64,000 nt of DNA from Sulfitobacter sp. BSw21498 (GTDB lineage Bacteria > Pseudomonadota > Alphaproteobacteria > Rhodobacterales > Rhodobacteraceae). The position numbers were made by a program, and so were the translations under genes. Of this stretch, positions 16,676 through 24,568 are shown piece after piece. The stretch spans positions 310,001 through 374,000 of the forward strand of contig NZ_CP040753.1 in assembly GCF_006064855.1 (NCBI RefSeq). The letters are read 5' to 3'. Positions within the stretch are counted from its first letter, which is position 1. Each line of letters begins with the position of its first letter. The notes below the pieces were generated by a model. The model was not told the DNA's origin and did not search any database. It saw nothing but the letters and a program-made list of their open reading frames with translations.

Positions 16676-17242
16676 ATGGGCAACTGCATCGTCAACCTCA
16701 AACATACCGTCGCGGCACTTGGTCTTTGGGTGTTGCTCGGGGGTATAAGTTTCGCACAAGTGTCGCCCCCAATGGCGGCTGAATTGTTGCAGGATTTGCG
16801 CAATGCCCCCGCATCCGAGGCCGCACGAATCGAACGTGACGTGCTGACGGTCTGGGCGCAGTCGGGATCGCCTGCAATGGATCTGCTGTATTCTCGGGGT
16901 AAGGACGCGATGTTTCAGGGGGATACGACGCTTGCCATCGCGCATCTGACGGCGTTGACGGATCACGCGCCCGAATTTGCCGAAGGCTTTCATGCCCGTG
17001 CACAGGCGTATTTCGCCGCGGGCCTATATGGTCCGGCCATTGATGACCTAGAAACCACGCTTGCCTTGAATCCGCAGCAGTATAACGCCATTTTCGGTCT
17101 GGGAGCGATCCTGCAGGAGTTTGGCGACCTACGTGCGGCTGCCGATCTCTATCGCCGAGTGTTAAGCATTAACCCTCACCATGATAACGCGCAAAGGGCG
17201 CTGGACGGGCTGCGGCGCGACGGCATTGGGCGCAGGCTTTAA
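16676..17242 (+). CDS. Secreted TPR-repeat protein
   Basis: A 188-residue protein with an N-terminal signal peptide (hydrophobic TVAALGLWVLLGGISFAQ, residues about 10-27). At least three tetratricopeptide repeats follow, for example EGFHARAQAYFAAGLYGPAIDDLETTLALNP and a FGLGAILQEFGDLRAAADLYRR unit. TPRs mediate protein contacts; no partner is evident. The ATG at 16676 was preferred to an ATG at 16580, which would place the coding region across the divergent SCP2 start. It is 18 nt ahead of the helicase gene. Confidence 0.82.
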   Translation: MGNCIVNLKHTVAALGLWVLLGGISFAQVSPPMAAELLQDLRNAPASEAARIERDVLTVWAQSGSPAMDLLYSRGKDAMFQGDTTLAIAHLTALTDHAPEFAEGFHARAQAYFAAGLYGPAIDDLETTLALNPQQYNAIFGLGAILQEFGDLRAAADLYRRVLSINPHHDNAQRALDGLRRDGIGRRL

Positions 17243-17260
17243 CGATCTAAGGAATTTCTG

Positions 17261-20188
17261 GTGGCAGGTGACAGCAGGGTCGTGGCCGTTTTAGGCCCGA
17301 CCAATACAGGCAAGACGACCTATGCAATCGAACGGATGTTGGCGCATCGCACAGGGGTCATCGGACTTCCCCTGCGGCTGCTCGCGCGCGAAGTCTATGA
17401 CCGCATCGTCGCCCTAAGGGGGCCGTCCGTCGTGGCGCTGGTCACGGGCGAAGAACGGATCGTGCCGCCGCGCACCCAGTATTGGGTCTGTACGGTCGAG
17501 GCGATGCCCGAAGGCTTGGGCGCTGATTTGGTGGCGATCGATGAAATCCAACTGTGTGCCGATCCTGAACGGGGGCATGTTTTTACCGACCGGCTTTTGC
17601 GTGCACGAGGTCTGCACGAGACGTTGTTTATGGGGTCCGATACCATGCGCGGGTCCATTGCTGCCCTGGTGCCAGAGGCGCAATTCATTCGGCGCGAGAG
17701 AATGTCGGAATTAATCTATTCTGGTCAGAAAAAGATAAGTCGAATGCGTCCACGCAGTGCGATTGTCGGGTTTTCGGTTGAGAATGTATATGCCATCGCA
17801 GAGCTGATCCGCCGTCAAAAAGGCGGTGCAGCGGTGGTGATGGGGGCGCTCAGCCCCCGTACGCGCAATGCTCAGGTCGCGATGTATCAAAACGGCGAAG
17901 TCGACTATCTGGTGGCCACAGATGCCATCGGGATGGGGCTGAACCTTGATGTGGACCACGTTGCTTTTTCTGCGCTGAGCAAGTTTGACGGGCGGCGTAT
18001 GCGTCCATTAGCCCCTAACGAGCTCGCGCAGATCGCAGGGCGTGCGGGGCGCGGATTCAAAAGCGGGACCTTTGGCGTGACCGGCGATGCGCCCCCATTG
18101 GACGATGGTGTTGCACGTGCGATTATGGACCACAGCTTTACGCCCCAGAAAAAGCTGAACTGGCGAAACCCGGCGCTGCAATTTGGGTCGATTGACCGCT
18201 TGATCCAGACGCTCGAGGTGTCGCCTGACAATGAACGGCTGTTCAAGGCACGCGAGGCCGACGACCTGCAAGCGCTGAAGAACATGGCCGTTGATGCCGA
18301 AATCGCGGCGCGCTGCACCGACGGCCCTTCGGTCCGATTGCTGTGGGATGTTTGCCGGGTTCCCGATTTTCGTGGTATAGGCCATGCAGAGCACGCCAAC
18401 CTACTTGAGCAGATTTTCAACTACCTGCATCAGCGTGACACCATCCCCGACGACTGGCTTGCGCGACAAATTAAACGCATTGATCGAACCGATGGGGACA
18501 TTGATGCGTTATCCAAACGATTGGCGTTTATTCGAACGTGGACCTACGTAACACAGCGCAAAGGTTGGACAGGTGACGAAAGTCATTGGCGACACGAAGC
18601 ACGTGTCGTAGAAGACAGACTGTCGGACGCGCTGCACGAGCGTCTGACCCAAAGATTTGTAGATCGGCGCACATCCGTGCTTTTGCGCCGGCTAGGACAG
18701 AAGGAAGCCATGGTGGCCGAAGTAAACGAGACCGGTGAAGTAACCGTTGAAGGCGAATTTGTTGGCAAGTTGGACGGGTTCCGCTTTCGCCAAGACAAAG
18801 GCGCAGGCGTTGCCGAAGATAAAACGATCAAAACTGCATCGTTGCAGGCGCTGGCTCCTCAGTTCCATTTGCGGGCGGATCGTTTCTATAACGCCCCCGA
18901 CACAGAAATTGATTTCACAGAGCAGGGCGGCCTTATGTGGGGCAGTTCCGCGGTGGGCAAGCTAGTTTCGGGCTCTGATCCGCTAAAGCCCGGTGTCGAG
19001 GTGTTCGTCGACGACGTCGCGGGCCCCGAGGTCGCGCAAAAAGTGCAGCGCCGTTTGCAGCACTTCATAGACCGCAAAGTCGCAGCGTTGTTCGAGCCGC
19101 TGATCGCCATCTCCAAGGACGAGGCGTTGACCGGTTTGGCGCGGGGCTTTGCCTTCCGTATGGTCGAGAACTTTGGCATTCTGCCGCGCGCTGATGTGGG
19201 CGACGAGGTTAAAGCGCTGGATCAAGATGCACGTGGCGCATTGCGCAAGCATGGCCTTCGTTTCGGTCAGTTCACCATCTTTATGCCTTTGCTGCTCAAG
19301 CCTGCTCCGACGCGCCTGCGTCTGGTGCTTTGGTCGATCACTAAAGGGTTGAACGAATTCCCGGAATCGCCTCCTCCCGGTCTGGTGACGATCCCTGTTG
19401 ACACCAGTACGCCCGAAGGGGCCGCGACGATGGCAGGGTACCGCAACGCCGGTGAACGCGCGATCCGTATCGATATGCTGGAACGACTTGCTGACATGTT
19501 GCGGTCGGAAGATTCGCGTGGCGGGTTTGAGGCCAAGGCCGATATGCTGTCGATCACCGGCATGACGCTCGAACAGTTCGCCACGCTGATGGAAGGGCTT
19601 GGATACAAGGCCGAGAAATCCGAACGGACAAAGGTCAAGGCCGTCGACACAGTCGTGCCGCATGACGGCGCGCCAATGGCCGCCGACAAAGGTGCCGATG
19701 CAGATACGCCTGTGATGGATGTGGCTGCCGAACAGCCCGCCGGTGGGATCATCGAAGACCCTGCCGTGGCGCAAGCGGATGATATCGTACCCGCGACTGC
19801 AGACATGCCCGACGACGGCATCGCCCCGTTGGTCGAAGAGCTGGCCGAGACGCCCGAAGTCGACGACCACATCCCCGATGTACCTGCCGAAGAGACCCCA
19901 CAAGGCACTGCGCCTGATGCGGAGATCGCCGGTGCCGAGCTCGAGACATTCTATGTCTTCACCTGGGGCCGTGCTCCGCGTGGGAATGCGCAGGGGCAGC
20001 GACGCGGTGGCGGTGATCGTCCGCAGGGCAAGGGGAAACCCGGACCCCGTGGCAAAAAGGGTGCGCCGCGCGGTGACAAGGGCGGGAAGCCGCAAAAGTT
20101 CAGCAGCAAGCCCGCACGCGCCGAAAAGCCGATTGATCCTGACAACCCATTCGCCGCTGCGCTGATGGGACTGAAAGACAACAAGTAA
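17261..20188 (+). CDS. SUV3-like superfamily 2 RNA helicase with low-complexity basic tail
   Basis: A 975-residue helicase of the bacterial group related to mitochondrial SUV3. Walker A is GPTNTGKTT (12-20), Walker B is AIDEIQLC (92-99), motif V is ATDAIGMGLNLD and motif VI is QIAGRAGRG. The C-terminus (about 790-975) is unlike the core: an acidic Asp/Glu/Pro/Ala stretch, then an Arg/Gly/Lys tail (RGGGDRPQGKGKPGPRGKKG) that probably binds RNA. The start is a GTG at 17261 after aagga. The next gene, an S4 RNA-binding protein, begins directly after the stop. In mitochondria SUV3 partners with an exoribonuclease; an RNA degradation role here is inferred. Confidence 0.88.
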   Translation: MAGDSRVVAVLGPTNTGKTTYAIERMLAHRTGVIGLPLRLLAREVYDRIVALRGPSVVALVTGEERIVPPRTQYWVCTVEAMPEGLGADLVAIDEIQLCADPERGHVFTDRLLRARGLHETLFMGSDTMRGSIAALVPEAQFIRRERMSELIYSGQKKISRMRPRSAIVGFSVENVYAIAELIRRQKGGAAVVMGALSPRTRNAQVAMYQNGEVDYLVATDAIGMGLNLDVDHVAFSALSKFDGRRMRPLAPNELAQIAGRAGRGFKSGTFGVTGDAPPLDDGVARAIMDHSFTPQKKLNWRNPALQFGSIDRLIQTLEVSPDNERLFKAREADDLQALKNMAVDAEIAARCTDGPSVRLLWDVCRVPDFRGIGHAEHANLLEQIFNYLHQRDTIPDDWLARQIKRIDRTDGDIDALSKRLAFIRTWTYVTQRKGWTGDESHWRHEARVVEDRLSDALHERLTQRFVDRRTSVLLRRLGQKEAMVAEVNETGEVTVEGEFVGKLDGFRFRQDKGAGVAEDKTIKTASLQALAPQFHLRADRFYNAPDTEIDFTEQGGLMWGSSAVGKLVSGSDPLKPGVEVFVDDVAGPEVAQKVQRRLQHFIDRKVAALFEPLIAISKDEALTGLARGFAFRMVENFGILPRADVGDEVKALDQDARGALRKHGLRFGQFTIFMPLLLKPAPTRLRLVLWSITKGLNEFPESPPPGLVTIPVDTSTPEGAATMAGYRNAGERAIRIDMLERLADMLRSEDSRGGFEAKADMLSITGMTLEQFATLMEGLGYKAEKSERTKVKAVDTVVPHDGAPMAADKGADADTPVMDVAAEQPAGGIIEDPAVAQADDIVPATADMPDDGIAPLVEELAETPEVDDHIPDVPAEETPQGTAPDAEIAGAELETFYVFTWGRAPRGNAQGQRRGGGDRPQGKGKPGPRGKKGAPRGDKGGKPQKFSSKPARAEKPIDPDNPFAAALMGLKDNK

Positions 20189-20575
20189 TTGTCGCAGGCG
20201 GCGACAAAGCTGCGGCTTGATAAATGGCTGTGGCATGCGCGGTTCTATAAAACGCGCTCTCTGGCGGCCTCTCGCGTTCAAGCGGGGGCCGTCAGGGTCA
20301 ACGGCAGCATTGCGCAGAAACGCGCGACGCTGATCGTCGTCGGAGACGTGCTGACCTTTCCCATCGGCGACGACGTGCGGGTCATCCAGATCGACGCGAT
20401 CGGTATTCGGCGCGGTCCAGCCCCCGAGGCGCAGACGCTTTACACAGATCTGTCCCCGCCGGTTCCCCGCTCCGAGAAAAAACAACCTGAAAATCCGGCA
20501 TTTGAGGGAAAAGGACGCCCCAGTAAGCGCGATCGCCGTGTGCTTGATCTTTCTCGGGCGCGCCACCTTGAATGA
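20189..20575 (+). CDS. S4-domain RNA-binding protein, Hsp15 family
   Basis: A 128-residue protein with an N-terminal S4 domain (LRLDKWLWHARFYKTRSLAA, then QAGAVRVNGS) and a basic C-terminal tail ending KGRPSKRDRRVLD. This matches Hsp15, which in E. coli recycles stalled 50S subunits carrying nascent chains. The likely start is a TTG at 20189 that abuts the helicase stop codon, since the conserved KLRLDKWLW lies only seven residues in and no in-frame ATG exists before it. The tight coupling with the helicase suggests joint action on structured RNA or ribosomes (inference). Confidence 0.88.
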   Translation: MSQAATKLRLDKWLWHARFYKTRSLAASRVQAGAVRVNGSIAQKRATLIVVGDVLTFPIGDDVRVIQIDAIGIRRGPAPEAQTLYTDLSPPVPRSEKKQPENPAFEGKGRPSKRDRRVLDLSRARHLE

Positions 20576-20627
20576 TACGCTATGCTGACGTATCTCGTGG
20601 GCTAAAGCTGCCATAAAAGATGATGTT

Positions 20628-20966
20628 ATGACCTATATCGTTAACGATGCCTGTATCTCCTGCAAATACACTGACTGCGTTGAAGTATGTCCGGTGGATT
20701 GCTTTTATGAAGGCGAGAACATGCTGGTCATTCATCCCGATGAATGTATCGATTGCGGCGTTTGCGAGCCTGAATGCCCTGCGGATGCGATCCGCCCCGA
20801 CACAGAGCCGGACATGGAAAAGTGGGTTGAATTCAACCGCAAATACTCCGAACTTTGGCCAGTAATCATCACCAAGAAAGACCCGCTGCCCGAGGCAGAG
20901 GAACGCGACGGTGAAGAGGGCAAGCTGGAGAAATACTTCTCTGAGGCACCCGGAGAAGGCGGCTAA
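20628..20966 (+). CDS. fdxA: 7Fe ferredoxin, FdxA type
   Basis: A 112-residue ferredoxin. The cysteine spacing (Cys9, 12, 17, 21, 25 and Cys40, 43, 46, 50) matches Azotobacter ferredoxin I shifted by one residue. One [3Fe-4S] cluster is therefore predicted (Cys9, 17, 50) and one [4Fe-4S] cluster (Cys21, 40, 43, 46). The C-terminal extension [15 protein letters not shown] is usual for FdxA. It is an electron carrier in the cytoplasm; the redox partner cannot be seen. It follows the Hsp15-like gene by 52 nt and precedes carD. Confidence 0.94.
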   Translation: MTYIVNDACISCKYTDCVEVCPVDCFYEGENMLVIHPDECIDCGVCEPECPADAIRPDTEPDMEKWVEFNRKYSELWPVIITKKDPLPEAEERDGEEGKLEKYFSEAPGEGG

Positions 20967-21269
20967 GCGATTCGGCCTTTGGCCACTGGCTGCGGGCGGT
21001 GAAATCTGTAGGCAGCCCCCAATAAACGCTGGATTAACGTGTATTTGATCGAATACGCTTCGCCACCGCTTTCGGGGCGTCGAAATTTGTGATATACGTT
21101 ATCTCAAATGATGATACCCGCGCGCCAATTACCAACCGTTTTGCACAGGTTGAATCAGGACATCTGAAGTTATGAAATGAGGCTGACGGCTCTTTGGGCC
21201 GGTCGGTTTTTGTCGTCGTGACTGTATATTTACCCATGCGGGCCGTCCCCGCGCCCAAGGAGCCACTTT
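20967..21269. other. Spacer between fdxA and carD
   Basis: A 303-nt stretch without a supported gene. It holds a short, imperfect cggct/ggccg hairpin followed by gtcggttttt near 21187-21212, which may be a weak terminator or leader structure. A TATATT lies near 21226. No clear -35/-10 pair could be fixed. The carD ribosome-binding site is aaggagcc just before the ATG. Confidence 0.4.
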
Positions 21270-21785
21270 ATGAGCAAGTCGAAGAAGCTAGATTTCCGTC
21301 CGAATGAATTCGTTGTGTATCCGGCACATGGCGTTGGCCAGATCGTTTCGGTCGAAGAGCAGGAAGTTGCAGGCATCTCGCTGGAGCTGTTTGTGATCGT
21401 CTTCGAGAAAGACAAGATGACGCTGCGGGTGCCTACGCACAAAGCGACTGAAATCGGTATGCGCGCCCTTAGCAGCCCCGATGTGATCAGCCACGCGATG
21501 AAAACGCTTAAGGGTAAGGCAAAGGTCAAGCGGGCCATGTGGTCGCGGCGTGCTCAGGAATATGAGCAAAAAATCAACTCTGGCGATCTGATCGCGATTG
21601 CCGAGGTGGTGCGCGACCTGCACCGCACCGATGATCAACGCGAGCAAAGCTATTCCGAGCGCCAGCTGTATGAAGCAGCGCTAGAGCGTCTGACCCGCGA
21701 AGTTGCTGCTGTTGCCGGTGGCGATGAGCTGGCCGCGTCCAAGCAGGTTGGTGACGTTCTGGAAAGCCGTGTCGCCGCGGCTTGA
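21270..21785 (+). CDS. carD: CarD family transcriptional regulator
   Basis: A 171-residue CarD/CdnL protein. The N-terminal Tudor-like RNA polymerase interaction domain is visible in EFVVYPAHGVGQIVSVEEQEV (residues about 13-33) and KMTLRVPTHKATEIGMR. The helical C-terminal domain has RRAQEYEQKINSGDLIAIAEVVRDL, with the conserved Trp in MWSRRAQEYE that props open the upstream edge of the bubble. CarD stabilises open complexes at rRNA and other promoters. A strong ribosome-binding site (aaggag) precedes the ATG and a terminator follows at 21810. Confidence 0.95.
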   Translation: MSKSKKLDFRPNEFVVYPAHGVGQIVSVEEQEVAGISLELFVIVFEKDKMTLRVPTHKATEIGMRALSSPDVISHAMKTLKGKAKVKRAMWSRRAQEYEQKINSGDLIAIAEVVRDLHRTDDQREQSYSERQLYEAALERLTREVAAVAGGDELAASKQVGDVLESRVAAA

Positions 21786-21809
21786 TCTACGACACTAGTA
21801 TCAATTTAG

Positions 21810-21843
21810 CCGCGCCTGATGCGATATCGGGCGCGGTTTTTTT
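21810..21843 (+). terminator. Rho-independent terminator of carD
   Basis: A 7-bp GC stem ccgcgcc/ggcgcgg (21810-21816 with 21830-21836), with an inner cgatatcg, followed by a run of seven T. Confidence 0.9.
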
Positions 21844-21870
21844 ATGTCATGAACAGGCGGTAGGCGGGTG

Positions 21871-23805
21871 TTACGAGTTGCGCTTATCCTCTTGATCGAT
21901 GCGCTTCAGGAATGCGGTTTCCAGATCCTTTTGCAGCTCTTTAGCGCGCGCGACGTAGGCCTTGTTCTCGCTTGGCGGGACGTCAGGGCGCCATAGCGCG
22001 GCGAGCTCGCGCACAGAGGCACGGTCGTGCGAATAGAACATCCGCTGCGCTTCAGCAGCCTCGTAGTCGGACAGGCCGAGATTTTCGAGCACATAGCGCC
22101 CCGCACGCAGCGAGCTGTCGAACATCTCGCGGACGATGTCATTCGCGCCGGCCTGGTACTGTTGGTAGACGTCCGTCCGGTCATGGGCACGGGTCACAAT
22201 GTGCAAGTCGGGGCATTCCTTACGGGCATACGCGATCAGTTGGAGCGCCGATTTGGGGTCGTCCAATGCGACGACAAGAACCTTGGCGTCGCGCAAGCCG
22301 GCCTTGCGCAGGATATCCGCACGGGTGGGGTCGCCCAGAAACGCCTTGAAGCCAAAGCGTCGCATAACGGCGATGGTTTCAGGGTTATGGTCCAAGACGA
22401 CGGTGCGAAATCCGCTGGCCTGCACGAGCCGGTTCACGATCTGGCCGAACCGTCCGACACCGGCGATGATCACGGTTCCTTGCTCGTCGATTTCGTCGGC
22501 AACGATCGGGCCGGATTTCTTGTCCATTCGTTTGCTGATCTGGTCGTAAAGGATGAACAAAAGTGGCGTGATCAGCATGGACAGTGCAACCACTAGCAGC
22601 AGGGTCTCAGCCACATCATTCGGAATAACCCCTGTGGCCACCGAGAAGCTGACCAAAACAAACCCGAACTCACCCGCCTGTGCCAGACCAAGTGCAAAGA
22701 GCCATCGATCGCGGCCGTGTAGTTTGAATAGGGTGCCCAACCCGTACAGGATAAGCCCTTTCACCAGAATAACGAGCAGCGCCATGCCTACGATGATGGT
22801 GGTGTCGGCGAACAGTAAATCAAAGTTAATGCCTGCGCCGACTGTGATAAAGAACAGCCCCAGCAGCAGCCCCTTGAAGGGTTCAAGGTCGGTTTCAAGC
22901 TCGTGTCGGAATTCGCTGCTGGCCAGAACCACCCCCGCGAGAAAGGCCCCAAGGGCTGGGGACAGGCCCACCAGCATCATCAAAAACGATATACCTACGA
23001 CGATCAGCAGCGCCAGCGCGGTGTACATTTCGCGCAGATTGGCCGCGTGAATAAAGCGAAAGACGGGTCGGGTGAAAAACACGCCGGTGATGATGATCCC
23101 CGCAATCGCCCCGAGGGTCACCAGTGTAATCCCCCACCCCGGTAGCCCTTGCACCAGCGAGATCGCTGCCTGTGCTGTTTCGGCACCTTGACCGGCAGCC
23201 GCCGGCCCGTGTCCCGAGGCAGCCTCCGCCCCATGGGCTACATCCTCTGGGTTGATCGATATCGATCCGTCGGGCCGCATTTGTGCGGGAAGCTGCGCAA
23301 CGAGCAGGGGGAGGAAGGCCAGGATCGGAATTACTGCGATATCCTGCGTTAACAGGACCGAGAATACCGACCGCCCGCCGGCCGTCTGCATCAGTCCCTT
23401 TTCCGACAGGGTTTGCAGCACGATCGCCGTCGATGACAACGACAGCGTCAAGCCAATCGCGATCGCCACACCCAGGGGCTGGTCATAGGCCATGGCGATG
23501 CCCATCAAGGCCGCAGCGCTTAACACGACCTGCATGCCACCAAGCCCCAGCAATCGATGCCGCATGTTCCACAAGGCGCGGGGTTCAAGCTCTAGCCCGA
23601 TAAGGAACAACATCATCACGACGCCAAATTCGGCGAAATGCTGAAGGTCCTTGGTTTCTGACCCCACCAGCCCAAAGGCTGGTCCGATCAGGATGCCCGC
23701 CGCGAGATATCCCAGCACCGACCCCAGCCCCAAGCGTGACGCGATCGGAACCGCTATCACCGCCGCGGCGAGATAGATCGAGGCTTGGAACAAGAAACCT
23801 TCCAT
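21871..23805 (-). CDS. Monovalent cation:proton antiporter, CPA2/KefB type with RCK (TrkA-N) domain
   Basis: A 644-residue membrane protein. Residues 1 to about 430 form a CPA2 Na+/H+ exchanger domain with a dozen hydrophobic segments and the KefB/C-like LIGLELEPRALW motif. From about 444 there is an RCK/TrkA-N domain (VIIAGVGRFGQIVNRL, with the NAD-binding glycine motif) and a helical tail. It is probably a K+/H+ or Na+/H+ antiporter gated by nucleotide. An unusual Gly/Ala/His-rich loop (about 172-214, EDVAHGAEAASGHGPAA) separates two membrane segments. The ATG at 23805 was preferred to a TTG at 23850 because the family starts at MEGFL. The lrp gene lies immediately upstream. Confidence 0.9.
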   Translation of the reverse strand: MEGFLFQASIYLAAAVIAVPIASRLGLGSVLGYLAAGILIGPAFGLVGSETKDLQHFAEFGVVMMLFLIGLELEPRALWNMRHRLLGLGGMQVVLSAAALMGIAMAYDQPLGVAIAIGLTLSLSSTAIVLQTLSEKGLMQTAGGRSVFSVLLTQDIAVIPILAFLPLLVAQLPAQMRPDGSISINPEDVAHGAEAASGHGPAAAGQGAETAQAAISLVQGLPGWGITLVTLGAIAGIIITGVFFTRPVFRFIHAANLREMYTALALLIVVGISFLMMLVGLSPALGAFLAGVVLASSEFRHELETDLEPFKGLLLGLFFITVGAGINFDLLFADTTIIVGMALLVILVKGLILYGLGTLFKLHGRDRWLFALGLAQAGEFGFVLVSFSVATGVIPNDVAETLLLVVALSMLITPLLFILYDQISKRMDKKSGPIVADEIDEQGTVIIAGVGRFGQIVNRLVQASGFRTVVLDHNPETIAVMRRFGFKAFLGDPTRADILRKAGLRDAKVLVVALDDPKSALQLIAYARKECPDLHIVTRAHDRTDVYQQYQAGANDIVREMFDSSLRAGRYVLENLGLSDYEAAEAQRMFYSHDRASVRELAALWRPDVPPSENKAYVARAKELQKDLETAFLKRIDQEDKRNS

Positions 23806-23850
23806 AAGGGGCAAACTTTCATTTTGTCGGGCTGGTCCCGAACGGGTCAA

Positions 23851-24309
23851 TCAGATGGGCAGCGGCCCGTCTCGTTTAGGCTGATCCATAACAATCTGGC
23901 TATGCACTTTCGCGACAGCCGGGTGGGGCAGTAGCACCTCATGGATCAGGCGGTTTAGGCTAGACAGGTCTGTACAGTAGACGCGTAGCAAATAATCCGC
24001 ATCCCCGGTCATCGTCCAGGCGCTAACGATTTCAGCGTGCGTCGTTACAAGCTGCGCGAAGCTGACTGAATGTTCGGGTTGATGTGTGCTTAGATGCACC
24101 TGCACAAATCCTTGGACCATAAGCCCCAGTTGTTGGGGGTCGAGCTGCGCGGTATAGTTCTGAATATAGCCTTCGGATTCAAGGCGTTGTCGCCGTCGGC
24201 CTGCCTGGGAAGGCGATAGATTCAACGTCTCTCCGAGCTCTTGCGCGGTGAGGTGGGCGTTACTCTGCAACGAAGCCAAAAGGCGTTTATCTGTCTCATC
24301 CAATGCCAT
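23851..24309 (-). CDS. Lrp/AsnC family transcriptional regulator
   Basis: A 152-residue feast/famine regulator. The N-terminal winged helix is DETDKRLLASLQSNAHLTAQELG...LSPSQAGRRRQRLESEGYI (about 4-48), and the C-terminal RAM ligand-binding domain covers about 65-145 (DADYLLRVYCTDL, VHSQIVMD). Such proteins sense amino acids as dimers or octamers. It ends 45 nt before the antiporter ATG on the same strand, so it may be cotranscribed with it. The effector is unknown. Confidence 0.92.
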   Translation of the reverse strand: MALDETDKRLLASLQSNAHLTAQELGETLNLSPSQAGRRRQRLESEGYIQNYTAQLDPQQLGLMVQGFVQVHLSTHQPEHSVSFAQLVTTHAEIVSAWTMTGDADYLLRVYCTDLSSLNRLIHEVLLPHPAVAKVHSQIVMDQPKRDGPLPI

Positions 24310-24568
24310 GCGAGAATATTACATAGATCGGAGGAACGATGCGTCAACCCCGCACCTATTACCGTTTGGGTCTGGAATTTGGCCGCATACTACGGAATCG
24401 CCGCGCAAATTCGTACCTGTGGCTAGAGCGAGCATGGGCGAAGTGACGCTCGCCTCTTACCGCTCAAATTTTAGGCGGTGTGAGACCTCGGTCGATCTAG
24501 GGAACGCCGCTGCACCTGATATACTCGGTCCGTGGATGGGACAAAGGGGGGACCCAAGCGGCAAGCCG

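Noticed and set aside
18983..20614. A 543-codon open frame on the minus strand
   Set aside because: It is antisense to the SUV3-like helicase and the Hsp15-like gene and shows no family features or ribosome-binding site.
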